From assembly GCA_963576565.1 (NCBI GenBank), contig OY755047.1, positions 8,712,931-8,776,930 of the forward strand: a DNA stretch of 64,000 bases, written 5' to 3'. The DNA comes from Aspidapion aeneum (taxonomy: Eukaryota; Arthropoda; Insecta; Coleoptera; Brentidae). The stretch's first letter is position 1. Each line of letters begins with the position of its first letter. The position numbers and the translations under genes are program-made. This document shows, piece after piece, positions 10,513-21,957 of this stretch. The notes below the pieces were generated by a model, which did not search any database, was not told the DNA's origin, and was given only the letters and a program-made list of their open reading frames with translations.

Positions 10513-10571
10513 GTGTTAAGTCATAGCTCTCAACTGAATTTTGTTGCTTAAAACAAACTTATTTGTCTGTA

Positions 10572-10760
10572 TACACTGGCGCACCCAGGAATATGTCTTG
10601 GGGGGGTGCGAGGCCTCTTGGGGGGGACCCAAGACCTCATGATGTTGTATTTTATGCTAATTTGTTTTTATTTATGAAATATGTGAAAAATGTCTAAAAA
10701 AATCTAAGGCTTGGGGGGCCCGGGCCCCGAGGCCCCTTCTGGGTGCGCCCATGTGTATAA
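10572..10760. mobile_element. hAT-like MITE
   Basis: Ends TGGCGCACCCAG and CTGGGTGCGCCC are inverted. A G- and C-rich subterminal stretch surrounds an AT core. Part of the core (near 10673-10730) recurs reversed at 57165-57240, so this is a repeated family. The flanks GTATACAC/GTGTATAA may be eroded target copies. Confidence 0.6.
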
Positions 10761-11308
10761 CAATACACACAACATAGACCTAAGATTTGTATTATACCTA
10801 CACTATGCCTGAGTATAGCTATTAAGCTGTTAAATAAAATTTAAATATTATGTAAGTAGAAAAAGGGGACAATTTTTTTTATCTGCAACAGAAGGGCCGA
10901 ATTAAGAGCTGACAAAACTTAATGATGCTCAATTAATAAAACGAAGTTTTTTGTCTATAATTTTTACCACTTAATAGAGATAAAAGTCTTAATATTCGTG
11001 GGAAAACCGTTTATAAGGGATGTGGGACTTTTATTATTAATAACGTGGTATGTTTAATTTGACAGAATAAAAAACAAGTACCGGGTGACTTTTTGTAATG
11101 CAATAGCTTTTCTATTATTTGTTCTGTCAAAATTTACTGATGTTATATAAATAAAGCTGAGTTTTTTGTTATAATTTTAACTAGGTAGGGAGACCGGAGC
11201 TAGTTGTCAAACTTTTTTTATTTGCATTTTTAATAGTCCTAGTTAAGGAATAACATTTATGAATAAGTTGATTGTGTATTTTATTTAAAATATTACAAAT
11301 TTCGTAAC
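10761..11308. other. Unassigned AT-rich stretch
   Basis: Two loosely similar blocks (near 10930-10990 and 11115-11190, both with GTTTTTTGT and TATAATTTT) hint at an old duplication. No coding signal. Confidence 0.3.
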
Positions 11309-12425
11309 ATTCAGATCATCAAACCAGAACAATGGACAGAACATTACAAAGGACTGCTGCAGGAAACGAGACCCAAATATCTGTCAGCCTCTCCGAGGAG
11401 ACACATAAAAGTACATGAAGAGGAAGTAATTATTGAAAAATAAATGATAAAGTATAGTATTAAAAAGCCTAAATCCGGAAAAGCTAGCGGACCTGGGGGA
11501 ATATACGCTAAAATGCTCAAATATGGATCAGAGAAACTACTAGAAAATCTTACATATATTATCAACCAATGAATAAACGGACATCCAGTACCTGATAATT
11601 GGAGAATTGCATTCATATCCTCAATACATAAAAAAGGAAACAAGCTGGACGGCAACAATTACAGAGGAATTTCAGTAACCAGTACTCTAAGTAGATTGTT
11701 TATTGTTAGGATTCTTAGATATTTAATAAAGAATGATTTTCATGAACAAGAAGAAGAAGAAGAAGCGCAAATTGGGTTTTGTGCAGGCAGATCTTGTAGT
11801 GATAATGTTTTTTGTCTTAAACAAGTAATTGAGGAAAGTACTGCCAGAAACATAAAGACTCATGTTACCTTTGTGGATCTACAAAAAGCATATGATACCG
11901 TTCCAGTAGAAAAATTATGGACAGTGTTAGAGCAAACTAATATCAATCATTCATATATAAAAGCGACAAAGAAACTATACAAAGGGCCAAGATCTAAAAT
12001 TAAAATTGGAAAATTTCCTGGTAACGAAAGGCTTAAGACAGAGATGTTATATCTCTCCACCTCTTTTTAAAATATATATCGCAATAGCTCTAAAAAACTG
12101 GAAACGTAAAGTACACGGCATGGGAATACAACTTAACGACCGATTTATCATATACACAGTTTGCTGACGACCAAGTAATTGTAGCTAATAATAAAAAAGA
12201 CATGGAGTATATGATGAGAAAGTTAACGGAAGAATACCAAAAGTGGGGGTTAACACTAAACATGGACAAGACACACAGTACTTATGTATTGAAAACGAAT
12301 CAAGTGAGTTAGAACTAAACGATGGACAAACAATATCGTCATGAAACGAGTATGTACATATACTTGAGTGTCAGATTTGATAGGACAGGAACAGACTGTA
12401 AAGAACTAGAAAAAAGTCTCTCTAC
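11309..12425 (+). pseudogene. RTE-like LINE-B copy, decayed
   Basis: The linker begins IQIIKPEQWTEHYKGLLQ, then come SGPGGIYAKMLKYGSEKLLEN, RGISVTSTLSRL and, in the ORF 11696-12070, the motif A region VTFVDLQKAYDTVP. After a frameshift near 12030-12070 the FADDQ motif (QFADDQV) and KWGLTLNMDKT follow in other frames, and the copy ends near YLGV (12365). Several stops, for example after IIEK and in INQ-INGH, exclude function. Both ends are truncated, with no 3' tail. Confidence 0.8.
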
Positions 12426-12447
12426 CATGTCTCGGCTTTATATTCAA

Positions 12448-12530
12448 TTCAATTCAATTTATTTACTGTTTTAAAGAAAATACAACATGATTCCTATAAC
12501 AGGGGTCTCTTAATCTAGCACTTTAATTTG
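12448..12530 (-). mobile_element. LINE 3' tail fragment
   Basis: On the minus strand this reads AAATAAATTGAATTGAATTG, the same tail style as the LINE ending at 44035. Only the last ~80 bp remain. Confidence 0.5.
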
Positions 12531-12975
12531 GTTAAGCCTAACTCGGCTTTATGTAGACAAAGCAACTTCGCAAATATTTTTGAGTCAATGTGTAGACTCA
12601 TTTATCTCGAAAAAAAATCGAAAATAACCTGAAAAAAAAGTGTCGTTTTCTTTCCTCGGCATATCCGCGATTTTTGAGGTCGATAACATTTTTGAGCATG
12701 AAAATATTTTTGGATCGTCAAAATAAAACCGAAATGAATGTCGCTTTGTTTTTAACATTTTTACGGGGTTTCATTTCGGAAAAGTAGCCAATTTTTTTCA
12801 AACCAGAATGAAGGTGCAACAAATTACTTCTGACTAACATTCTAATAAAAGTATTTAATTGATATTAATCAGTTTTTCTTTTTATATTGACACGTAACTA
12901 CCAACCTCAGATGTGACAACCATTGCTGTCACGAGATTACGTCACGCTTGTTTTTTTTGGCGAAATTTGTACTAA
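12531..12975. other. Unassigned AT-rich stretch
   Basis: No gene or repeat structure recognised. Confidence 0.3.
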
Positions 12976-13125
12976 TACTATGTCGGTTTAGAACGTTTTT
13001 CTACGTTGTCCGACGCCTATTTTCCACCTCCTTTGATCCTGACAATCATCCTTTGTCAGGATTTTTTGAATCATTGATCTTTGGATTGACTGTTGCCCTC
13101 TTTTTCTGTGCCCTATTGATTGCTA
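12976..13125 (-). mobile_element. RTE-like LINE-B 3' end fragment
   Basis: On the minus strand it matches the last coding residues and stop of LINE-B (DDCQDRRRWRIGVGQR-like) next to CTATGTCGGTTTAGAACG, as at 25330-25400 and 59870-59935. The short open frame on the plus strand is a shadow. Confidence 0.7.
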
Positions 13126-13950
13126 TTCGAGGACCTGCTTTTTAATATTTGGTCGTTTAGTCAGTCATGTCCCAAGTAACATTTCTTTATTTATAGCAGA
13201 AGCTAAAAGGTTGCCAGCGCCTTTCCTTAAAACCATTAGTTTCAATGTTTGGTCGCTAGCACGTTCCCATTACGCTTATATACCCCTTAGACCTCCTAAA
13301 TGGGACTCCCCAATTGGTGGTGGCAACCTATGTATTAAACTAATTATAAAACCATAAGAAATAAACCCTAGCTTCACCCTCTAGCAGTTCCACCAGTATA
13401 GAACCTTTTAGAGCCTAAAGCATTGACTTCTATACCCTACGGGTAGACCCGGCATGGGCCAAAATTGCCATTATATCAAGCTTTTATCGCAATTGACCAA
13501 ATACAAGTAAGAATTTAATGAGCAAAATAGGGATGAAAATAGAATTTCGGTTTGGTGAGTCCGGAAACATGCAACATCGCAAAAATATTCTATTTGCTTG
13601 TCTTGGATAAAAAAGGGCAGTGGCGGCGCAAAATAAAAATTTTGAATTCCACTAGAATTTTTTTATCAACGATTTTCTGTTTGAATAATAAATAATCATG
13701 AATACTTGTGTGTGTTTACAAAATTCTCTTCAGTAAAAAAAAAGAGTAAAAAGAATTTCTAAGCATGCTAAGTGCAGTGGATGTATTAAAATTATTGTTT
13801 TCATCTTAGAACTTTACAAATGTTGTACCTTCCAGGTAAAATATTTTCTTTCTTTGAACAAGGGTCTTCTTCAACTCTTCTTTTCTTGGGTGGACTACAA
13901 GTTATGCCCGAGTCAGATGAAATTTCGGAACTAAAAATTTCAATTCGAAA
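13126..13950. other. Unassigned stretch
   Basis: Moderate GC for this window, but with no open frame of note and no repeat partner found. Confidence 0.3.
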
Positions 13951-14384
13951 TGGGACAACCGGGCGCCGGGCCAACTCGGCGCCGCCAACAGGGCGCCACG
14001 CCGGGACTAATGGGCGCCAGGCCAACTCATCGCCGGACTATTTTTTTTTCGATAAAATGTGCAGATAAAAACAAAATAAATATGTTATTTGTACAAAACT
14101 TTCAACATCTATTAAGTCGAGTGTTGAAAATTGGTAGGTGTAGTGTTCTGCGACTTGAAACACCGCCAAGTTCCATATTCGATACATATCGATGCATAAA
14201 TAAGAAAGTCCGCCATTTTGGATCCGCCACTTTAATTTTTTTAAGGTTGTTTTTCATCTGCACATTTTATCAAGAAAAAATATTTTAGTCCGGCGCCCAG
14301 TTGGCTCGGCGTCAAGTTGGCCCGGCGCCCAGTTGGCCTGCCGCCCAGTTGGTGGCGCCGAGTTGGCGGCGCCCAGTTGTCTTA
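13951..14384. mobile_element. Foldback element with GC-rich subterminal repeats
   Basis: Both ends carry repeated GGGCGCC-x-GCCAACT blocks in inverted order (13951-14035 and 14290-14384), ending in GACAAC and GTTGTC. Inside, ATAAGAAAGTCCGCCATTTT and GGATCCGCC match internal modules of the element at 56689-57879, so the two are related. No coding capacity. Target duplication not found. Confidence 0.65.
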
Positions 14385-14887
14385 GACTGCAACACATTTC
14401 AGGGGTCTAATACGTTTTACCACCTTTCTTAAAACTACGAAGTTTTTTGAAAAATGATAATTTTAGACCATTTTATAGTGATTTCTAAAAAAAAAAATTG
14501 CGGGCTATCGTTGATTTTGTTAAAAAAATTGAAATTGAAACATTCTTAAAACCCCATTAAAACCCATACAAATTGCTGCAAAAGAAGCATTTTCTCATTT
14601 CAAACTGAAACAAAACGGTCCCTGACGTCTATCAGCTGTCAACAAAAACTTGAAATAACTAAGGTCACTGATCCAAATCGGGTCAGTTTTTTTGGTCCTT
14701 TTATGAAAATGCACAATTTTTAAAAAAGCATGAAATTCAAAACAAAATCAAGAAAATTATGATTCCTACATTTTTACAAATAAAAATTAGTTTAATTGAA
14801 CATTATATCAATTTTAATTCCTTAAAACACTAAAAATTAATAACTATTTACTTTTTTAAAATTTATCGAAGGTCTAACTGAACAAAA
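14385..14887. other. Unassigned AT-rich stretch
   Basis: Nothing recognised; leads into the decamer array. Confidence 0.3.
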
Positions 14888-15292
14888 GCAAACTGAACCC
14901 ATCCGTATCGAAATGAACCAAATCAAACCGAATCTAACGGTTCGGTTTGGTTCGGTTCGATTTGCTTAAACTGAACCGAACCTAACCGAATATAGCTAAA
15001 CCTAACCTAAACAATCCTAGCGGAACCTAACCGAACATACTCAAACTGAACCAACCTAACCCAACCTAACCCAACCTAACCCAACCTAACCCAACCTAAC
15101 CCAACCTAACCCAACCTAACCCAACCTAACCCAACCTAACCCAACCTAACCCAACCTAACCCAACCTAACCCAACCTAACCCAACCTAACCCAACCTAAC
15201 CCAACCTAACCCAACCTAACCCAACCTAACCCAACCTAACCCAACCTAACCCAACCTAACCCAACCTAACCCAACCTAACCAAACCTAACCT
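14888..15292. repeat. Interstitial telomere-like decamer array (CCAACCTAAC)n
   Basis: Twenty-three consecutive perfect CCAACCTAAC units fill 15051-15280, followed by one variant CAAACCTAAC. The left 160 bp (14888-15050) are degenerate relatives such as GAACCTAACCGAA. Read on the other strand the unit is TTAGG plus TTGGG, the insect telomere pentamer joined to a variant. With unique sequence on both sides this is interstitial, not a chromosome end. Confidence 0.9.
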
Positions 15293-16740
15293 ACCTATTG
15301 TTAATAAATATAGTAAAAGTTTTAGGTTTATGTCCAGGGGGTAACCATTGTCCATAATCGTCGGAAATCGAGTAAGGATTAGTGTATGCGACCATAAACA
15401 TTGAGTGGCGAGTGAGTGTTTGGTCTTCAATTTTTTTAGGGAAATTTTTCAAAATCTTTTTTTGCGCACTCTGGGCACCCTAATAAACCGTAATCTGGTC
15501 ACCCTAATCCATCGCAATCAAAGAAAATGGGTAATCGAAGTGTCACAAATTTTTTGTTGGTTTCTATTCTTCTTTTATATTATGTAGGACAAAATTATTA
15601 ATTAAACTAAGTGACCTTATTAAGTAAGGCAGCATGATAGTCAAATGACATTAGAAGGACATAAACATATGATACCGGCCTGTAGACCGGTCGCGGTGGT
15701 CATATAATAATAAATATATACTTTCGCGATGAAAGACCAAAATTTAACTTAAAATTACTGTAAAGTCCCCAAAAAACATTAAATTTATCGAAATTTATAA
15801 AAACATAGATCAGTGTGTGTAACAATTCATCAAGATGTATGAAACTCGACCGTGACATGTCAAAAGTTTGGTTCGAAAAAACAAAAACAACTGGATAAAA
15901 ATCGGTATGTAAGAATTTAAAAAGAAATCATTTTTAAGAAAATCAAATACTTTTTGTTAATTTTCATGCAATGCAAAAAAAAGTGCGGGGAAGTGACACT
16001 TTCTGAATCAAAATGTGTGAGGGTAAAATCGCACGCTCGCAGAAAAAACTATCTATCGTGACGCTACTGAACTTTCTCGTGTTTCAGGAAAAACTATCTG
16101 TCAAGACGACTTACCCATGAAATGTTGTTTTTTTATGGATTTTTTTCTTCTTTTGCACAAAAAACAATTTTGGACCATGTTTAAACTCAAATAGTTACTT
16201 CTAAACTTGTTTTTAAACGTTTTAAGATTTCTTTTTGTAATATTCCCGCACAAAATTCAAAAAAAAATCATTTCCGTACTTAGACAACATTGTCTATCAG
16301 TTTTCCCTGTATACACGGACTAACAGGTAGAATCACTCAAAATACGGCAGGTGGATTAAAGGTAGCCAGCTGCTTTTCTGTCGCACTTATGCCGTCAGTG
16401 TGAAAGAGATAAAAGTACCCTTATATTATCTAGGGTATTATTAGCATGCAAAATCACCCTATCTTTGTCCGTTTCACATGTTCAATAATGTCTATCTCTG
16501 TTTTTATTGTAAAAGAAATACCCGACCATAGGAACCAAATTGGATAGGGTCTATAAAAAATGCCTTGTCTTTCCGTCTCTAACGCCCTTTTAGGGCGTTA
16601 TACAACTCAATGGCCTAAAGCTATTATGCCAGGTTCTAAAAGCAACTCAGAAACGTCCTCTATCCTGTTATAAAACTAGATTTGGTAATTTGGTATCCTG
16701 GCAATCCTGTTGAATACCATAATACCTTTAGAGTAAAGAA
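15293..16740. other. Unassigned stretch
   Basis: Long gene-free interval. Minor features: a GACCGGTC-type palindrome near 15677-15692 and the hairpin TAACGCCCTTTTAGGGCGTTA spread over 16580-16600. No domain recognised in any frame. Confidence 0.3.
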
Positions 16741-17453
16741 TTTTTTCTATAAGCCTGCGGAAAAATCCACTTTTCCGCACGCATTTTAGTGTGGAAAGTC
16801 ACTAGTGCGGAAAAGTACATTTGTTACGATTTTGAGGTGTTCTATAACATTTAGATCGTTCAAAATACATTTGTTTCTTTCCTAGCACACGAAATATCCT
16901 AAAAATATTCAAATTGACTAAAATTCTGCTATATTTTCAATATTTTCGATAAAATAAAGTGTTCAGTAAAATAGGTTCAAATTATAAGTTTTAAACCTCC
17001 CCGGTATAAATATCGTCATTGTCAATGTCAAACAACAATGAACACTAGTGGTTTTAGATTTGGCATCTTAAATCACCATAGCAACAAAGTACAAACAAAC
17101 TGTCAAAACAAAGCCAATTTTGCAGATACAAGCGTCTTTTGAATTTTTCAAACAAAAAAATCAGATTTTCAATGGATTCTTCGGACGAAGATCTACCCCA
17201 GTCAGTTCTAGAAGCCGCTAGAATGTGAATAATAATAATTGATTTGATTAAAACGTTTTGAATATAAATAATTTTCTGATTAATTTTTAGTTTTTTCCTC
17301 ACGCTTATAGAAAAAATAGTGTACCTAACTCGTGCGTAAAGTGTCTTTTCCGCACTTGATTGCTGGCCAAACTCCGCTATCGCGTCGTTTGGCCATCTGC
17401 AATCGCGTGCGGAAAAGAGGCACTTTTCGCACTAGTTAGGTAAACTACTATTT
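16741..17453 (+). mobile_element. Recombinase-type MITE (YR-MITE), single copy 1
   Basis: Same family as the array at 21228-23394 (there reversed) and 26121-26872. Order on the plus strand: TTTTTTCTATAAG start; GTGCGGAAA/TTTCCGCAC sites (16755-16820); ~350 bp AT-rich; ATG 17172 opening MDSSDEDLPQSVLEAARM with a stop; a possible intron (GTGAAT at 17225 to TTTTTAG at 17290); then a ~115-bp hairpin (17325-17440) with TGGCCAAAC/GTTTGGCCA inside and GTGCGGAAA arms outside; end AAACTACTATTT. No terminal inverted repeats between the two ends. The flanks contribute six T and three T. Confidence 0.75.
17172..17228 (+). pseudogene. Residual first exon of the YR-MITE
   Basis: Eighteen codons, MDSSDEDLPQSVLEAARM, then TGA. 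The same exon is present in all five copies. From memory it resembles the acidic N-terminus of insect Crypton-like tyrosine recombinases that continue LLPEKSK... It is too short for certainty. An alternative donor at 17225 would splice before the stop, to an acceptor at 17290 beyond which the gene is deleted. Confidence 0.45.
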
Positions 17454-18239
17454 CCTATAAAAGCTTTACCGATATTTTAGATTCACAATGGCTATATAAA
17501 ATAATTTAGGTCATAAAATTGCCAAAAATGTCAGAGTCCCAAAATTATTGTATCACATAAAAATATACCTATATATGAGGAGTTTGTCGTTGTGTGGATC
17601 ATCAAATTGCCTGCCAAACTTATTTTTCTAAAAAAATCGTATCTGAAAAGCTCTCAAAACAAGCGCGCCAGCTCACAAATGCTATTTAATAGTTTTTTGA
17701 TAACTAAATAACAAATATTTAAAATAAAAAAAAAATAATTTACACTATTCACCATTAAAAAAGTCTGTTTGGTTTACATAAATCAAAATTTAAGTAAAAT
17801 TATTGTTAAAAAACACTGCTCAAACGACTAGATAAATATTTTCTGTTTACAATATTTTTTATTTGTTACTAAACACACAAGGATTTTTGAGTGCGCTTAT
17901 GAAACCAATAAAAAAGAGAAGGTAAACATAGTGAACATAACTTCACTTAAATTTTTTGTATTTTTTTTTAAAGTGTTGTGTTAAATTTAAATGTTTTTTA
18001 TCGTGCAATTTGCACACAATCAGGAGGGCCAGTGCAATGATATCCGTTGTGCCTGCAGATTGGAGGGAAACCTCTTATATTGGCCGTTTAAACAGGCCTT
18101 ATCTAGGCTTGGGTGCCCTACCCAGGAGGATAATAAATAATCAATCTTGCAATAGGTAGGTACCAATCTGTACTAGTACTAGTAAAAACTAAAATACAAA
18201 AGTATTTATTTTTTATATGACCGCCTATTTAAATAATGT
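17454..18239. other. Unassigned AT-rich stretch
   Basis: No coding signal recognised. Confidence 0.3.
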
Positions 18240-18560
18240 TTAATATGCAGCTATGGGTAACCATAAATACAAAAGAATTAAGTTTACCTTTAAGCCTTGC
18301 AATAAAACCTGTTTAAAATGCCTAAAAGTAATGGCAAAAACCAAAAGTCTAAAGTTTATATTTACCACTCTTAAAAACCTTAAGGAAACTAGGTTCTATA
18401 TGGCCGCCTATATAATCATATTTACTATTAAACTACTGGTAACTACAAAAACAAAAGGATATAAGGTAACCTTTTAGCTCTATTATAAAACAGTTTTGTT
18501 ATGACCTAAAGTAATAAAAAAACTAAAAGACCAAAGTTTATATTTATTTCTATTTGTGTG
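18240..18560. repeat. Diverged tandem duplication, ~190-bp period
   Basis: Blocks at about 18250-18375 and 18435-18555 share GGTAAC...ACAAAAG, ATAAAAC-GTTT, AGTAAT and AAAGTTTATATTTA in the same order. A further partial copy may precede at 18195-18240 (GACCGCCTAT against GGCCGCCTAT). Confidence 0.55.
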
Positions 18561-18689
18561 TATCTAAAAGGAACAGAAGAACACTTTTTGGTTGTATAAC
18601 ACCTCTTTAGGTATTTGGCAATATAAATTACCCTCTAAATAACCTTGGAACCAAATTAATAAAACCTTGAGTGGTAATAATGTTACTTG

Positions 18690-19742
18690 GGGTCATCTGT
18701 TATGCTTCCCTCGATTCCCATTCTTTCTTTTATGATCTTTTCTTATTTGATCTGTTCCAGATATTTTTTCGCTTCTTTACAGTCTGTTCCTGTTTTATCA
18801 AATGTGACACCCAAGTTTACATACTCATTGCATGGAGATATTGTTTGTCCATTGAGTAGTTCTAACTCACTTGATTCGTTTCCAATACATAAGTACTGTG
18901 TCTTGTCTACGTTTACTGTTAAACCCCACTTTTGGTATTCTTCCGTTAACTTTCTCATCATATACTCCATGTCTTCTTTATCATTAGCTATTACTTGGTC
19001 GTCAGCAAATTGTAGTGTGTATATGTTAGTTAGTATGCCGTGTACTTTACGTTTCCAGTTTTTTAGAGCTACTGCGATATATATTTTCAAAAGAGATGGA
19101 GAGGTACCAGAAATTCTTTTGAAAATCGACATCCAATTTTAGTTTTAGATGTTAACCCTATAGTATAGTTCTTTTATCGCTTTTACGATTGATATTAGTT
19201 TGCTCTGACACTGTCCATAATGTTTCTAATGGAACGGTATCATATGCTTTTTGTAGGTCCACAGAGGTAATATTAGTCTTTATATTTCTGGCACTCCTTT
19301 TCTTAATTACGTGTTTAAGACAAAAAACATAATCAATACAAGATCTACTTGCCCGAAACCCACTTTGCTCTTCTTCTTCTTGTTCATGAAAATCATTCTC
19401 TATTAGGTCTCTAAGACTCCTACCGTACAATCTACTTAGAGTACTAGTTACTGAAATTCCTCTATAATTCTTGCAATCCAGCTTGTTTCTTTTTTTTTGT
19501 ATTGAGGATATGAATGCAATTTTCCAATCATCAGGTACTGGATATCCGTTTATGCATTGATTGATAATATATGTGAGATTTTCTAGTAGTTTCTATGATC
19601 CATATATGAGCGTTTCAGCGTATATTCCCCAAGGTCCTCTAGCTTTTCCGGATTTAAGCTTTTCAATACTATTCTTTATCATTTCTTTTTTGATGATTAC
19701 TTCCTCTTCAGGTACTTCTATGTCTCTCCTCGGAGAGGTTGA
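18690..19742 (-). pseudogene. RTE-like LINE-B copy, decayed
   Basis: On the minus strand, from 19742: a linker (PEEEVII-like), then RSLRDLIENDFHEQEEEEQ, SVDLQKAYDTVP (motif A), a deletion/frameshift around 19140-19155, then TLQFADDQV, EEYQKWGLTVNVDKTQYLCI and VNLGVTFDKTGTDCKE. The 3' C-terminal region and tail are absent after about 18690. Broken in several places. Confidence 0.8.
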
Positions 19743-20130
19743 CAAATATATTTATTTTACAAAGTTTACATTTTAAAAAAACCGCACTTTAAGTTCATTT
19801 TGGATTTTTAGTTACCTACGTATGTGATATAATATATTTTTACCTCTGATAAAGTAATATAGATATTTTATAGCAGCCAGCATATTTATATTATATTATG
19901 CAATATTTAAATTAATAAATTATTATTGGTAGCCGTAGAGTGTGTAATGAATAACAAAAATAATAATAATAAAACTGCAAACAATCACTTTATCGGGCAA
20001 AAATTGCCCCTGAATCTAAAAAACAATGGAGAAATTTCGCCATTTTCATGGCGTCAAAATTATAAATTCAGTTTTGCATTAGTTTATTGTTATATTTTTT
20101 ATACAAGGTGAAAATTTAAAAAAGGCTCGG
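19743..20130. other. Unassigned AT-rich stretch
   Basis: Nothing recognised. Confidence 0.3.
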
Positions 20131-20592
20131 ACACGTCGATTTTGTTTGCAAGGGGGACACTTTTTGGCTATGTTGAAATTTTTGTGGACGAACCCCATTC
20201 GAGGGGTATACTTTACTTTACTTTACTTCCAACCGTGTAAAAATTTCGAAAATCTATCCATTAGTTTTTGAGATAATTGCCTTCGAACTTTCAAATTTCA
20301 CATGGACTGATAAAAAAAAAATTTAATTAGAATTTTATATTTTTTCGGATTTACTTTTTATGTTATCATTCCATGTTAAAATTGAAAGCAAATATCTCAA
20401 AAACTAATCGATGGATTTTCGAAATTTTTACACGGTTTTAGGGATATTTAAGAGGGCTTCAAAACAAGGTATCACTAGACACACTTTCCCTATTCCAAAT
20501 ATAGGGGTCAAGTATACCCCTCGAAGAGGGTTCATGCTACAAAAATTTCAAGATAGCCAAAAAGTACCCCCCTTGCAAACAAAATCGACGTG
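20131..20592. mobile_element. Foldback MITE
   Basis: Inverted arms of ~150 bp: the left begins ACACGTCGATTTTGTTTGCA and the right ends with its complement at 20592. Inner parts share AACCC-TTCGAGGGGTATAC and TTTTTACACGGTT. An ACTTT triplication (TTTACTTTACTTTACTT) lies near 20211. A related AAATCGACGTGTTT recurs at 24188. No coding region. Confidence 0.7.
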
Positions 20593-21048
20593 TTTTTTGA
20601 AACCAACAGAAACAACTACTTCGAGGGAAAATACCCCTACCGGCATTGAATTATACTGATGGCTTGATGCTTTCGTTAGGAACTTGTTAAAACTGTTTGG
20701 TTTTCACTATCTCCAACGTCGATCACAGGGATACGAGTGATCCCCGTCTGGAACACGTCCTGATAGTCAGGAACAAGTGATCCATGCCAATCTACGACCG
20801 GACCGGTTTCGACCTTTTGGGCCATCCTCAGGTGAATGTAGGCGATAGCTCCGTGTAGAGCATAAGTTGAGATAGTGAAAACCAAACAGTTTTAACAAGT
20901 TCCCAACGAAAGCATCAAGCCATCAGTATAATTCAATGCCGGTAGGGGTATTTTCCCTCGGAGTAGTTGTTTCTGTTGGTTTCAAAAAACTTATGCTCTA
21001 CACGGAGCTATCGCCTACATTCACCTGAGGATGGCCCAAAAGGTCGAA
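20593..21048. mobile_element. Inverted hammerhead-like repeat, left part (continues at 24064)
   Basis: About 118-bp inverted arms (20593-20708, 20870-20986) surround a ~160-bp unit. A second, opposite copy of that unit starts at 20986, reads to GGTCGA at 21048, and resumes with AACCGG at 24064. Inverted and partly tandem units carrying a hammerhead-like core are typical of Penelope-like elements and retrozymes. That assignment is inferred. Confidence 0.55.
20790..20837 (-). ncRNA. Degenerate hammerhead ribozyme-like motif
   Basis: On the minus strand: ATTCAC, then the core CTGAGGA, a bulged T, GGCC-CAAAA-GGTC as helix II, GAAAC, a 3-bp helix III (ACC/GGT), and GGTC at the cleavage position followed by GTAGAT. 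The copy at 24064 has GTGGAT, which pairs fully with ATTCAC as helix I (one wobble). The bulge in helix II and one mismatch here make activity doubtful. Confidence 0.4.
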
Positions 21049-21227
21049 TATCATTTTGGGGATCGACCAACAAATTTCTTTTAAAAACTCTTTTTATTTT
21101 GCAAAAAAAGGCAGTGTGATTCATCTACAAAGTACACCAAAGAGATAGTTGTAGACCACATTTTAAATCAGAGAAAATTCTAACCATGACATCTTTGTAC
21201 ATCCTGGAAATATGTACATTAATTTAT

Positions 21228-21957
21228 AAATAGTAGTTTACCTAACTAGTGCGGAAAGTGCCTCTTTTCCGCACGCGATTGCAGATGGCCAAACGACGCG
21301 ATAGCGGAGTTTGGCCAGCAATCAAGTGCGGAAAAGACACTTTACGCACGAGTTAAGTACACTATTTTTTCTATAAGCGTGAGGAAAAAACTAAAAATTA
21401 ATCAGAAAATTATTTATATTCAAAACGTTTTAATCAAATCAATTATTATTATTCACATTCTAGCGGCTTCTAGAACTGACTGGGGTAGATCTTCGTCCGA
21501 AGAATCCATTGAAAATCTGATTTTTTTGTTTGAAAAATTCAAAAGACGCTTGTATCTGCAAAATTGGCTTTGTTTTGACAGTTTGTTTGTACTTTGTTGC
21601 TATGGTGATTTAAGATGCCAAATCTAAAACCACTAGTGTTCATTGTTGTTTGACATTGACAATGACGATATTTATACTGGGGAGGTTTAAAACTTATAAT
21701 TTGAACCTATTTTACTGAAAACTTTATTTTATCGAAAATATTGAAAATATAGCAGAATTTTAGTCAATTTGAATATTTTTAGGATATTTCGTGTGCTAGG
21801 AAAGATACAAATGTATTTTGAACGGTCTAAATGTTATAGAACACCTCAAAATCGTAACAAATTTACTTAATATTTTTCCGCACTAGTGCGGAAAAGTGGC
21901 ACTTTTTACACTAAAATGCGTGCGGAAAAGTGGACATGGACGCACGCTTATAGAAAA
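21228..21957 (-). mobile_element. YR-MITE array, unit 1
   Basis: Reversed relative to the copy at 16741. It begins AAATAGTAGTTTACC, followed by the ~115-bp hairpin (21238-21357), the residual exon on the minus strand (ATG near 21500), and GTGCGGAAA-type sites (21885-21950). It joins the next unit as TATAGAAAATAGTAG. Its left hairpin still has the full TTTCCGCACGC, which units 2 and 3 have lost. Confidence 0.85.
21249..21274. promoter_or_regulatory. Candidate tyrosine-recombinase core site, array left end
   Basis: GTGCGGAAA, spacer GTGCCTCT, TTTCCGCAC: perfect 9-bp inverted arms with an 8-bp spacer. This is the geometry of lox/FRT-type sites, although those have longer arms. It forms the outer arm of the end hairpin. 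Confidence 0.45.

Noticed and set aside
13950..14288. Proline/arginine-rich frames over the GC-rich ends
   Set aside because: They follow the GGGCGCC repeats of the foldback element.
15051..15280. A true telomere
   Set aside because: Non-telomeric sequence continues on both sides and the array is only ~230 bp of perfect repeat.
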